A DNA stretch of 64,000 bases from contig NZ_AP023362.1 of NCBI RefSeq assembly GCF_018326285.1, positions 2,294,001-2,358,000 of the forward strand, given 5' to 3'. The notes beneath the pieces were generated by a model. The model saw only the letters and a program-made list of their open reading frames with translations. It had not been told where the DNA came from and made no database searches. Made by a program: the position numbers and the translations under genes. Shown piece by piece: positions 18,778 through 26,354 of the stretch. The stretch comes from Mycolicibacterium sp. TY81 (GTDB taxonomy: Bacteria > Actinomycetota > Actinomycetes > Mycobacteriales > Mycobacteriaceae). Every line of letters begins with the position of its first letter. The stretch's first letter is position 1.

Positions 18778-19663
18778 CCTGAGCGGCGTCGTGCACCAGG
18801 CGCTCCACCATGGCGTCGTCGACCTCGGCGAAGAACCCGCCGACAACATCCTCGATCTCGCCGAATCCCCTGGCGCAGAAGAGAATCGGTTGGTAGTGCG
18901 TGATGTCGTAGGTCTGCACCCCCATCCGGGCGATGTTCAATGGCCGCAGATCAGCCACATCGATCTGCTGGATCTCCCCGTACGACGACAGCAGGCCGGC
19001 ACCGTAGGTACGTACCTCGCCATGTTGACGGACCACACCGAACTCCAGCGAGAACCAGAAGACCTTCGAGACGAATTCAAGGGCCTCAGTCGTTTTCACC
19101 CGCTGCGCCGCCTGCCCGGCCAGCCGGTACAGCGCCGCGAACCGCTCGTGCGCCAGGCAATTGCCGTGGCCGACCACCTCGTGGATCAGGTCCGGCTCGG
19201 GAGTGTAGAGCGGCACGGAGTGATGCCGGATGTACTGGGTGGAGTGGAAGATGCCGTCGGCGAGCAGTCCGTAGAACTCGCGCAGCGGCACCAGACCGGC
19301 CGCCGGCACGTACTGGAAGCCGGTCAGCGGCCCGAGCTTCTCGTTGACCTCGACCAGTTGCGGAATCCGATCCTCGGGAAGCCCCAACCGTTCCCTGCCC
19401 TGCAGGTACTCGGTGCAGGCCCGGCGCTGGTGTAGCCGGTGCAGCTCGGCGCACGCGATGCGCCAGACCTCCTGCTCGTCGTCGGTGTAGGTCGCGACGG
19501 GTGGCGGCGTTCCGGGCTGCCAATCCATGGCGAGCGCGGCAATAGCGTTGCGGCGGGCGCGGTACTCCGGGTCGACTGCGCCTGGATGATCCGCAGCCAG
19601 ATGGACGGTGACGTCATCTCCCGACCGCGTCACCGGCGCATACAACTGCGCTTCCTCGAACAT
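18764..19663 (-). CDS. phhA: Phenylalanine 4-monooxygenase (aromatic amino acid hydroxylase)
   Basis: A 299-residue pterin-dependent, non-heme iron hydroxylase that makes tyrosine from phenylalanine and so feeds the adjacent homogentisate pathway. The iron site is visible: DLIHEVVGHGNCLAHERFA (two His of the HExxGH motif), and a later Glu in KVFWFSLEFGVVRQHGEV. Other family features are QRRACTEYLQGRERLGLPEDRIPQL and TQYIRHHSVPLYTPEPD. The start is ATG 19663, with GGGAGG 7 bases upstream; the open frame extends further but without support. It has no regulatory ACT domain, as is usual for bacterial enzymes. Confidence 0.93.
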   Translation of the reverse strand: MFEEAQLYAPVTRSGDDVTVHLAADHPGAVDPEYRARRNAIAALAMDWQPGTPPPVATYTDDEQEVWRIACAELHRLHQRRACTEYLQGRERLGLPEDRIPQLVEVNEKLGPLTGFQYVPAAGLVPLREFYGLLADGIFHSTQYIRHHSVPLYTPEPDLIHEVVGHGNCLAHERFAALYRLAGQAAQRVKTTEALEFVSKVFWFSLEFGVVRQHGEVRTYGAGLLSSYGEIQQIDVADLRPLNIARMGVQTYDITHYQPILFCARGFGEIEDVVGGFFAEVDDAMVERLVHDAAQVTGR

Positions 19664-19728
19664 CGCTGCCTCCCGGAGGTCCGGGCGTCGCACAGCGCGG
19701 CGTCTAACACCCAGGATATGCGCGCTGA

Positions 19729-20214
19729 TCACGCACGACTGGCAAGCACCTGTTCGCGCAGGATGTCGGCGTGCCCGCAGTGGTGCGCCAGCTCCCGCAG
19801 CACCTGCAACATGACCCAACGCAGGGTTCGCGGCCCGGACCGGTGCCCCGTCACGACGGTGTCCAACGGTAGATCGGCGACCGCCGCCCGCGCTGTCGCA
19901 CAGACATCACGGTGCGCCGCAAGAACCGACGCAATGGTGTCGTCGTCATCCAGCTGGAAGGACTCGTCGACGCTCTGCACCAGGCCGAGAGCCTGACGGG
20001 ATGTGCCGCCGACGCATTCCTCGAACCACACGCGCTGCATCCAGGTGACGTGCTTGAGCAACCCGAGAAGCGTTGTCGCTGACGGGACGAGGCGCCGGCG
20101 GGACTCCTCCTCGGTGAGGCCGTCGAGAGTCAGTTCGACGGCACGGCGGTAGTCCTCCACGAAGGCGTCGAGCTGGGCCCGTTCGTCGTCCATCAGTACA
20201 TCGAACGAGCCCAT
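19729..20214 (-). CDS. DinB-fold protein (DUF664)
   Basis: A 161-residue four-helix-bundle protein of the DinB/YfiT-like superfamily. Metal-binding histidines are in GLLKHVTWMQRVWFEE and ELAHHCGHADILREQVL. Members of this superfamily in actinobacteria include mycothiol-dependent enzymes, among them maleylpyruvate isomerase. It sits between CYP153 (13 bp upstream on the same strand) and phhA (65 bp downstream on the same strand), so the three may be co-transcribed. Given its place beside the homogentisate pathway, a mycothiol-dependent maleylacetoacetate isomerase role is possible but unproven. The start ATG has GAGAGGA 5 bases upstream. Confidence 0.85.
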   Translation of the reverse strand: MGSFDVLMDDERAQLDAFVEDYRRAVELTLDGLTEEESRRRLVPSATTLLGLLKHVTWMQRVWFEECVGGTSRQALGLVQSVDESFQLDDDDTIASVLAAHRDVCATARAAVADLPLDTVVTGHRSGPRTLRWVMLQVLRELAHHCGHADILREQVLASRA

Positions 20215-20227
20215 CGCTGTCCTCTCG

Positions 20228-21658
20228 TCACACCGTGGCGGCCGGCTGCTTCCTGGTGACCTTCACCATCATCTTGGAGTAGCCCTTCACGAAGTTGGAC
20301 TGGGTGTACTCGGGCTCCCCCACAACCTCGATGTCCTCGAATCGGGCCAGCAGCTCCTCCCACAGGATCTTCAGCTGCAGTTCGGCGAGGCGGCTGCCCA
20401 TGCAGCGGTGGATGCCGATGCCGAATGCCAGGTGATGGCGGGCGTTGTGGCGGCCGATGATGAAGTCGTCCGGATTCTCGAACTTGCGCTCGTCGCGGTT
20501 GGCCGAGGCGTACCACATGACGAGCTTGTCGCCCTTGCGGATGAACTGTCCGTTCAGGATGGTGTCCTGTTTGGCGACGCGGCGCATGTAGGCCAGCGGG
20601 GTCTGCCACCGGATGATCTCGTGGACCGCTTTGGTGATGAGGCCCGGATCGGCCTTCAGCCGGGCGAACTCGTCGGGGTTCTGGTTCAGGGCGAGCACGC
20701 CACCGGTCATCGAATTGCGGGTGGTGTCGTTGCCGCCCACGATCAACAGAATCAGGTTGCCGAGGAACTCCATCGGCCGGTCGATCAGGTCCTTCGTGTC
20801 CTCGGACGACTGCATGAGCGTGATGAGGTCGAAGCCGGGCTTCTCTCCCGCCGCCAACCGAGCCTTCTTGTCGTACCAGAGGGCGCTGAACGCGCGTGCC
20901 ATATCGGCTGCGGCGCTGAACATCTCATCCATGTCGGCCTCGCCGCCGGTGGCCGAGGCGCTGCCGGCCACGGTGTCGGTCCAGTAGACCAACTTGCGGC
21001 GCTCGTCGTAGGGAAAGTCGAGCAGGGTTGCCAGCATGCGTGAGGTCAGTTCGATCGAGACCGTGTCGACCCAGTCGAACGGCTCGTCCACGGGCAGACC
21101 GTCGAGGACCTCCTGCACCCGGGTCCGGATCAGTGCTTCCATCTCCTGGAGGTTCTGGGGCGCCACCACGCCCTGCACCGCGCCCCGCTGCTCGTCGTGC
21201 CGCGGCGGGTCCATGGCGATGAACATCTCGACGTCCAGGCCTTCCGGCGGGTCACCGATGATGATCTGCGGCTCGGCGGAGAAGCGTTCGTTGTCCTTGT
21301 CGACGGTGACGATGTCGTCGTAGCGGGTGATGGACCAGAACGGCCCGAACGGGCTGTTCGGCTGGTAGTGCACCGGCGCCTCGTCGCGGAGCCGCTTGAA
21401 GTAGGACTGCCAGCGGCCCTGGCGGAACATGAACGGGTTGCTGACGTCGATGTCTGCCAGCTCGACTTCCTCGACGGGGGGAATCGGGGCCTCGACGAAG
21501 ACCGGCGACTTGTCGCCGACCACCGATTTCTTCGTCTTCTGGTAGAGGTGCATGCCCTTGATCTGCAAAGGCATCGGGATGGTCGACTGAGCGCGGCTGC
21601 GCACTGGGTCGAGGATCGCTTCCTGCGCCTTGGTGATTGCCTGATCGAGAATGTTCAC
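20228..21658 (-). CDS. Cytochrome P450, CYP153-type (alkane/fatty acid terminal hydroxylase)
   Basis: A 476-residue P450 closely matching the CYP153 pattern: PVHYQPNSPFGPFWSITRYDD, PEGLDVEMFIAMDPPRHDEQR, the I-helix LILLIVGGNDTTRNSMTGG, the K-helix VHEIIRWQTPLAYMRR, FENPDDFIIGRHNARHH, and the heme loop AFGIGIHRCMGSRLAELQL. CYP153 enzymes hydroxylate the terminal carbon of n-alkanes and fatty acids and need ferredoxin and ferredoxin reductase, neither encoded nearby. It has a long N-terminal extension before the P450 fold (about 55 residues), common in this family. The start is GTG 21658, with GGAG about 8 bases upstream. It is divergent from an AraC regulator. Confidence 0.92.
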   Translation of the reverse strand: MNILDQAITKAQEAILDPVRSRAQSTIPMPLQIKGMHLYQKTKKSVVGDKSPVFVEAPIPPVEEVELADIDVSNPFMFRQGRWQSYFKRLRDEAPVHYQPNSPFGPFWSITRYDDIVTVDKDNERFSAEPQIIIGDPPEGLDVEMFIAMDPPRHDEQRGAVQGVVAPQNLQEMEALIRTRVQEVLDGLPVDEPFDWVDTVSIELTSRMLATLLDFPYDERRKLVYWTDTVAGSASATGGEADMDEMFSAAADMARAFSALWYDKKARLAAGEKPGFDLITLMQSSEDTKDLIDRPMEFLGNLILLIVGGNDTTRNSMTGGVLALNQNPDEFARLKADPGLITKAVHEIIRWQTPLAYMRRVAKQDTILNGQFIRKGDKLVMWYASANRDERKFENPDDFIIGRHNARHHLAFGIGIHRCMGSRLAELQLKILWEELLARFEDIEVVGEPEYTQSNFVKGYSKMMVKVTRKQPAATV

Positions 21659-21964
21659 GAGTTTCTCCGTCCTGTCAGATCTGGAATTCGGGCTGTGGAT
21701 CGGCGTCTGACCAGTTCTCATTCACGGGGCCTCCTCCGCACATCCCTCTTCGTTGGTAATGACGCTACGAACCAAGATGAGCAGTTGGGAGACCCTAAGC
21801 GGCGGAATACTTACTCGAAGTGGCAACGCTGAGAGCAGATCGCCGGGGTCGACGATCTGTGGTCACCGACCTACGTATCCGCCCACCCGGTGCAACCGCG
21901 ACTGCCACTATCAATTCGGCGAAGCAAATCGATCTTGGCGACGCGACTTACTAGATTCGGCAAT
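21659..21964. other. Intergenic region between CYP153 and the AraC regulator
   Basis: 306 bp with no gene supported on either strand. It should hold both divergent promoters. TTCGT-N13-ACGAA (21749-21771) is an imperfectly flanked inverted repeat that also contains overlapping TTGGT/ACCAA arms, a weak operator candidate. TAGATT at 21952-21957 fits a -10 element placed so that transcription would begin at or near GTG 21965, a leaderless start. Confidence 0.4.
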
Positions 21965-22975
21965 GTGGTTGATTGGGACATCCCCCGCACGCCGACGAGC
22001 GTCGGCGTGCTGCTCGGGCTGGCCGGCGAACGCGGCGTCAGCCCGGAAACCTGCCTCACCGGCTCTCGACTGACTGTCCAAGGTCTGCAGCGCCCGGGCG
22101 CCGAGGTCACCGCCCGCCAGGAACTGACTGTCGTCACGAATCTGCTTGAGGCGCTGGACTATCCCGATGACCTCGGCGTCGAGGTCGGGCTGCGCTATCG
22201 GCTTGCCACCTACGGCATCTTCGGGTTCGCCTTGATCAGCAGCCCGACCTTACGCAGTGCGATCGACGTCGGCGTGCGCTATCTCGACCTCACGTTCGCC
22301 TCGTCGACGCTCGGTACCCGGGTGGTCGGCGACGAGTTCCACTTCGTCCTGGAGGCGCCGGGCACGCCCGACCGCGTCCGCCGATTCGAAATCGACCGGT
22401 TGGCCACGGCGGTCGCAGTGATCAAACGGGAACTGTCGGCAGACTTGCCGCCCTTGGGCGTCCGGTTCACCCACCGCCGGCCTGCCAATCTCGAGCGGTA
22501 CATCGCCGCATTCGACGCCGAGCCGGAGTTCGATGCACCCGAGAACCTGCTGATTCTGCCCATCGACGTGCTCGATCTCCCACTGCCGCAGGCCAACGCC
22601 TACAACTCCGCCGCCACCCAGGAGCAGTGCCGCAATCTCCTCGAAGAGCGGCGCAGCCGGACCGGACTCTCGGGCCAGGTTCGCGACCTGCTACTGGCGT
22701 CCCCGGCGCAGCCACCGAATGCGCACGAGATCGCCCAAGCGCTGCTGATGAGCCCGCGGACGTTACGCCACCGGCTCGGCGCCGAGGGCACGTCGTACCG
22801 CGAACTCCTCGACGAGATCCGCCAGCGCCTTTCAGAAGAGATGCTGATCGGGGGTCGCTTGACCGTGGCCGAGACGGCGAGTCGACTCGGTTATGTTGAG
22901 CTGTCGAGCTTTTCGCAGGCGTTCCGCCGGTGGCACGGGATGAGTCCGCGGGCCTTCCGGGCGTCCCGCACGTGA
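21965..22975 (+). CDS. AraC family transcriptional regulator
   Basis: A 336-residue regulator (361 if GTG 21890 is used). The N-terminal part matches the Arabinose_bd/OruR-type effector domain: VGVLLGLAGERGVSPETCLTGS, then LGVEVGLRYRLATYGIFGFALISSPTLRSAIDVGVRYLDLTF. The C-terminal AraC DNA-binding domain has two HTH motifs (HEIAQALLMSPRTLRHRLGAEGTSYRELLDEIR and VAETASRLGYVELSSFSQAFRRWHGMSPRAFR). Regulators of this type often stand next to alkane-oxidation genes, so it probably controls the divergent CYP153. GTG 21965 is preferred because a TAGATT -10-like box sits 8 bases before it and no ribosome binding site is seen. Confidence 0.85.
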   Translation: MVDWDIPRTPTSVGVLLGLAGERGVSPETCLTGSRLTVQGLQRPGAEVTARQELTVVTNLLEALDYPDDLGVEVGLRYRLATYGIFGFALISSPTLRSAIDVGVRYLDLTFASSTLGTRVVGDEFHFVLEAPGTPDRVRRFEIDRLATAVAVIKRELSADLPPLGVRFTHRRPANLERYIAAFDAEPEFDAPENLLILPIDVLDLPLPQANAYNSAATQEQCRNLLEERRSRTGLSGQVRDLLLASPAQPPNAHEIAQALLMSPRTLRHRLGAEGTSYRELLDEIRQRLSEEMLIGGRLTVAETASRLGYVELSSFSQAFRRWHGMSPRAFRASRT

Positions 22976-23010
22976 GAGCGAAAGGGCGCGGCGCCGGCCA
23001 TTGTCCGCGG

Positions 23011-23985
23011 TTACGCGGCGCAGTCCCACCAGTCGAGCAGTCGTGTCCCGTAGAGCGTGAGCCACTTTGACGGCTCCCCGGCCGGCACATCGACCTCGAA
23101 CCACACGCGGCCCGGCTGCCGGCCGGTCTGCAACCAGGTGCCGTCCGGCTGCCGGGCCGCCCGAACGATGTCGACCGCGTCGCTCAACCGGGGATCCGGT
23201 GCGCTGCCATCCTGCAGTGCGGCGCGGCGGAAGTACTCACCCGCATTGAGAGCGCTGTAGGACCACCGCATCGGATAGCTGAAGTCGTTGATCCATTGCC
23301 CCACTGGCTGGTTCGTGGTGAGCCGATTGAGCAACCGGCGTTCGAGCAGGTACTCCTCCCCGCGCCGGCGTGCCGCGTGGATCTCGGTGCTGCCCGAAGT
23401 GGCGGCCTCGAAAGCCAGCAGCCCCTTGAGCGAGTTCAGAGTGGAATGGAACGACGATCTCCGCGATCCTTCGACCCAGTCACAGTTCCACCCGCCGTCG
23501 GGCAACTGATGCTCGAGAAACCAGTCGGCGAGGCCGTCGACGTCCGCGCCCAGCCACACGCCGTTGGCCAGGGTCCAGGCGTTGATGCAGCAGTCCACCT
23601 CACCGGACCAGTACGGCAGGTCGTCGTACTCCCAGCGGCAGTGCGCGTCGAGCAGCTCGGCGGTGCGGCGTTCCCGCAACACCGATGCATCAAGTCCCCA
23701 CTCCCGCAGCGCATTCAGCGTCCAGGTCGTGGCCGTCCATGGCTGGCCTTCCTCGGGCCGCTCTGGGTCGTCGAAGTCGTAGTCCGCCGGGAAGAACGCG
23801 CCGCCGGCCCACTGGCCGTCGGGATCCTGCAGTGCGAGCAGGCGTGCACCGAAGCCCTGGGTCGCGATGCGCGACCGGGTTCCCTCCCACACCGCGGCCG
23901 GCGCATCGAGAAGATCGCACTCGACCTGCCAGCGCAGCGCCGGGTCCGAGTCCAGCAGCCAGTCCGTAAGGGCCACGCTCGTCAT
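23011..23985 (-). CDS. Prenyltransferase/squalene-oxidase-repeat-like toroid protein
   Basis: A 324-residue protein with repeated helix-pair units whose turns resemble the QW-type repeats of terpene cyclases: LQDPDGQWAGG (near 52), QLPDGGWNCDW (near 165) and RQPDGTWLQTG (near 285). This gives the alpha-alpha toroid fold of squalene cyclases and prenyltransferases. The typical DXDD acid motif of class II cyclases is absent, though DFDDPERPEEG is acid-rich. There is only about half the residue count of a real squalene cyclase, so one toroid at most. Enzymatic function is unknown. It follows 15 bp after the stop of the CBM2 gene's coordinates but is transcribed away from the AraC gene's 3' end. 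Confidence 0.75.
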   Translation of the reverse strand: MTSVALTDWLLDSDPALRWQVECDLLDAPAAVWEGTRSRIATQGFGARLLALQDPDGQWAGGAFFPADYDFDDPERPEEGQPWTATTWTLNALREWGLDASVLRERRTAELLDAHCRWEYDDLPYWSGEVDCCINAWTLANGVWLGADVDGLADWFLEHQLPDGGWNCDWVEGSRRSSFHSTLNSLKGLLAFEAATSGSTEIHAARRRGEEYLLERRLLNRLTTNQPVGQWINDFSYPMRWSYSALNAGEYFRRAALQDGSAPDPRLSDAVDIVRAARQPDGTWLQTGRQPGRVWFEVDVPAGEPSKWLTLYGTRLLDWWDCAA

Positions 23986-24000
23986 CAGACCGCCATCACG

Positions 24001-24429
24001 CTAGGAGCAGTAGACCTGGCCGTTGAGTACGCAATTCGACGGTGGCGTGTAGGTGCCACTCAGAATGCCGCGGATGCCTCCGTTGGCCGTACCACCGGGC
24101 GGAATCACGCGGTTCCAGCTGGCGGGGGTGATCACGTAGTGCGTGCCGTACTGGGCGAAGGTGCTGCTCCACACGTGCGAGATCGACTGCCCGACCGGCA
24201 TGTCGAACTCGATCTTCCAATCCGCCATCGGCACGGTGCTGTAGTTGGTGACCACAAAGCGCGCGATGAACCCGTCCTGCCAGGTGTGTTGCACCACGAG
24301 CCGCGCCCCGGCCGCGGCCGCATGAGCGACCGGAGTGCCGACGAGTCCGATGAAGGCGACCGTCAATGCGGACACGACGACGTGAAGCGCTGCGCGGCAG
24401 CGCTTCACACGAGAGTCCGGTCCAGTCAT
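24001..24429 (-). CDS. Secreted carbohydrate-binding module family 2 protein
   Basis: A 142-residue exported protein consisting of a signal peptide (cleavage after TPVAHA, near 37) and a single CBM2 domain. The CBM2 aromatic residues and frame are visible: HTWQDGFIARFVVTN, MADWKIEFDMPVGQSISHVWSSTF and ASWNRVIPPGGTANGGI. The closing disulfide cysteine region is SNCVLNGQVYC. CBM2 binds cellulose or chitin. There is no catalytic domain, so this is a stand-alone binding protein, similar in layout to the mycobacterial Rv1987-type protein. The start is ATG 24429; the longer open frame crosses the Hsp20 regulatory region. Confidence 0.85.
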   Translation of the reverse strand: MTGPDSRVKRCRAALHVVVSALTVAFIGLVGTPVAHAAAAGARLVVQHTWQDGFIARFVVTNYSTVPMADWKIEFDMPVGQSISHVWSSTFAQYGTHYVITPASWNRVIPPGGTANGGIRGILSGTYTPPSNCVLNGQVYCS

Positions 24430-24569
24430 CGCAGCCCAGACTAAGGCTCCCCGATGCGTGCCCTCTCCCGTGGCGCAGGTGCGCTGCCGTACCTTTGCAC
24501 GATTGCAACCGGCGCGAGATCGCGCACCCGGCTGGGCGTCGACATCCATCAAAATTTTTCTGCGACTTG

Positions 24570-24596
24570 CTTGCACTCGCCGACGTCGAGTGCTAA
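24570..24596. promoter_or_regulatory. CIRCE operator (HrcA site)
   Basis: CTTGCACTC-N9-GAGTGCTAA. The consensus CIRCE element is TTAGCACTC-N9-GAGTGCTAA; the right arm matches perfectly, the left in 7 of 9 positions, and the 9-bp spacer is exact. It lies 84 bp before the Hsp20 start, so the gene should be repressed by HrcA and induced by heat. Confidence 0.88.
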
Positions 24597-24680
24597 AACA
24601 AATCTATGCCAGCCGACACAGATAATCGAGCTGGAAGCGCATAGATGGCACAAGAGAAAGGACAGATGGAGGTGGCCACG

Positions 24681-25169
24681 ATGCTGCTGCGTACTGACCC
24701 GTTCCGAGACCTGGATCGCTTCACCCAAGAAGTCCTCGGCACCGCGGCCCGTCCGGCGGCGATGCCCATGGACGCCTGGCGCGACGGCGATGAGTTCCAC
24801 GTCGAGTTCGACCTGCCCGGCGTCAATGCCGATTCCCTCGACCTCGACATCGAGAACAATGTGGTGACTGTGCGCGCCGAACGGTCCCCGGTGGATTCGT
24901 CGCGGGAAATGCTGGCCGCCGAGCGGCCGCGCGGCGTCTTCTCCCGACAGCTGGTGCTGGGCAACAACCTTGACACCGGCAGGATCACCGCGGACTACCG
25001 CGATGGGGTGCTCCGGCTCGTGATCCCGGTGGCCGAGAAGGCCAAGCCGCGCAAGATCACGGTCAGCAGAACCGGAAACGCCAAGGCGATCGACGAAAGC
25101 AAAGTGATCACCGAGGACGGCAGCCCTGTCACCAACACGGCAGCGGCCAAGGAGCCGGTGAACGCCTGA
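24681..25169 (+). CDS. Hsp20/alpha-crystallin small heat shock protein
   Basis: A 162-residue holdase chaperone that keeps unfolding proteins soluble. It starts [20 protein letters not shown], the usual N-terminus of the mycobacterial Hsp18 group. The alpha-crystallin domain follows ([35 protein letters not shown]) with the conserved closing [18 protein letters not shown], where the IxI-type motif appears as VIPV. The start ATG 24681 has GGAGGTGG 5 bases upstream; two earlier in-frame ATGs are less likely. A CIRCE operator precedes it and a 16-bp-stem hairpin follows, so it appears to be a single-gene transcript. Confidence 0.93.
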   Translation: MLLRTDPFRDLDRFTQEVLGTAARPAAMPMDAWRDGDEFHVEFDLPGVNADSLDLDIENNVVTVRAERSPVDSSREMLAAERPRGVFSRQLVLGNNLDTGRITADYRDGVLRLVIPVAEKAKPRKITVSRTGNAKAIDESKVITEDGSPVTNTAAAKEPVNA

Positions 25170-25181
25170 CCGGGTCGATGC

Positions 25182-25220
25182 GCCGGTGCCGGGCTGGACG
25201 CTGACCAGCCCGGCACCGGC
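25182..25220 (+). terminator. Strong hairpin downstream of hsp20
   Basis: A perfect 16-bp stem (25182-25197 with 25205-25220) around a 7-base loop, 12 bp after the hsp20 stop. There is no T-run, as is common for actinobacterial intrinsic terminators. Confidence 0.7.
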
Positions 25221-25295
25221 CGGCCAACTTTCCGCGACTGCGGCACATTCTTGAATGGTCGGTGTCATGCCGACAGTGCAAGGAGGTGAAAAGTG

Positions 25296-25613
25296 ATGCA
25301 GCACAGCATGATTGCGGCGCCGGCCGCGCCTGACACCATCACGCCAGAAGAGCTGGCCCAATCGCTGGGTGTGGACGACCCCACGATGGTGATAGCGCTG
25401 ATCGCCGAAGTCGACGCGATCTTCTGCGCCGCTGAAGCTCCTTGCCGTCAGCAACCGACGCCACCAGCGGTCGGGTGCGCTCTATACGGGCCCCGGTGCG
25501 CTGGTCGGTCTTTGGAGTCCACATGTCGGCGACCGCGGCGCGGGCCGGTGCGCCGTATGACGCCGGTGCAGCGCAGCCCTCCGGGATCGATAGCCGCTGC
25601 AGCAGTCATGTGA
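25296..25613 (+). CDS. Small hypothetical protein, possibly frameshifted
   Basis: An ORF of 105 residues with a very strong ribosome binding site (AAGGAGGTGA about 5 bases before the start). The first ~52 residues look genuine: MQHSMIAAPAAPDTITPEEL, then an amphipathic region LAQSLGVDDPTMVIALIAEV with GC-rich third codon positions. After about position 25435 codon use falls apart and the rest (Arg/Pro-rich) does not look coding, while another frame looks better. This suggests a frameshift or a decayed 3' end. There is no recognised family, signal peptide or membrane segment. Confidence 0.45.
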   Translation: MQHSMIAAPAAPDTITPEELAQSLGVDDPTMVIALIAEVDAIFCAAEAPCRQQPTPPAVGCALYGPRCAGRSLESTCRRPRRGPVRRMTPVQRSPPGSIAAAAVM

Positions 25614-25837
25614 GCCGGTGGTTCCTCCACCACCCCGAAGGCTGGGCCGTACGCCGCCAGGGCCACACCCTGGGCGCCTACCAGGAGGCGCCGACGCCCA
25701 ATCTAGGCAAACCCTCCCCGGCGGCAAGGCCCGGTCTTCACGTCGGCCAGTTTCGTCGTCCCTGCCTTTGGATACCCCTGCAGAAGGACCAAAGACAGCC
25801 AACTCCTGAAAACAGGAGGAAACGAAAGGAGCTCGAC

Positions 25838-26293
25838 GTGGCGTTCTCGCAGATCGCATCGAAAACAATGGCAGCCGCTACCGGCATCGCGGCCGCCGGA
25901 ATCCTGGCGGCAACCCCGGCGCTCGCCGACCCGACAGCAGTGATGTTCGGCCAGCGAGCCGAGATTCCCAGCCCCGGTGGCGCGATCGAGTACACCGTCA
26001 TCAACCTGCAGCCGAGTGGACACAACGACGGCATCTGGTACTCGGATGTGACAGCGCGCGCCGTGAGCGGTGCGCCGACGCCGAACATCTCCGATTTCAA
26101 CGCGCGGGCCGTCAACAGCTCGACATATGCGGACATGAAGGGCAACGAGGTCGAGGGCCTGCCCAACCAGCCAATCGCCCCGGGCAGCTATGCCACGGGT
26201 CGAATCTACTTCGATGTCCGGAACGGAACCGCGCCCGACAGCGTCGTGTACCGGGATGCCGGCGGCAGTGACAAGGTGGTCTGGAAGAGCTAG
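25838..26293 (+). CDS. MPT63-like secreted protein (DUF1942)
   Basis: A 151-residue secreted protein related to the mycobacterial antigen MPT63. Its signal peptide, from GTG 25838, has core ATGIAAAGILAATPALA and cleaves before DPTAVMFGQ. The mature part is an immunoglobulin-like beta sandwich: VMFGQRAEIPSPGGAIEYTV, YSDVTARAVSGAPTPNISDFNAR, ATGRIYFDVRNGTAPDSVVYRD. Function is unknown for the family. The start has AAAGGAG 7 bases upstream. An open frame continues ~130 codons upstream, but the ribosome binding site and signal peptide fix the start. It stands alone between the small hypothetical gene and an MFS exporter. Confidence 0.85.
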   Translation: MAFSQIASKTMAAATGIAAAGILAATPALADPTAVMFGQRAEIPSPGGAIEYTVINLQPSGHNDGIWYSDVTARAVSGAPTPNISDFNARAVNSSTYADMKGNEVEGLPNQPIAPGSYATGRIYFDVRNGTAPDSVVYRDAGGSDKVVWKS

Positions 26294-26354
26294 CCAGACT
26301 GCGATGGCGGATTTCCGCCAGCGCTGCCCGCGACGTGGCCAATAACGTCGACTC

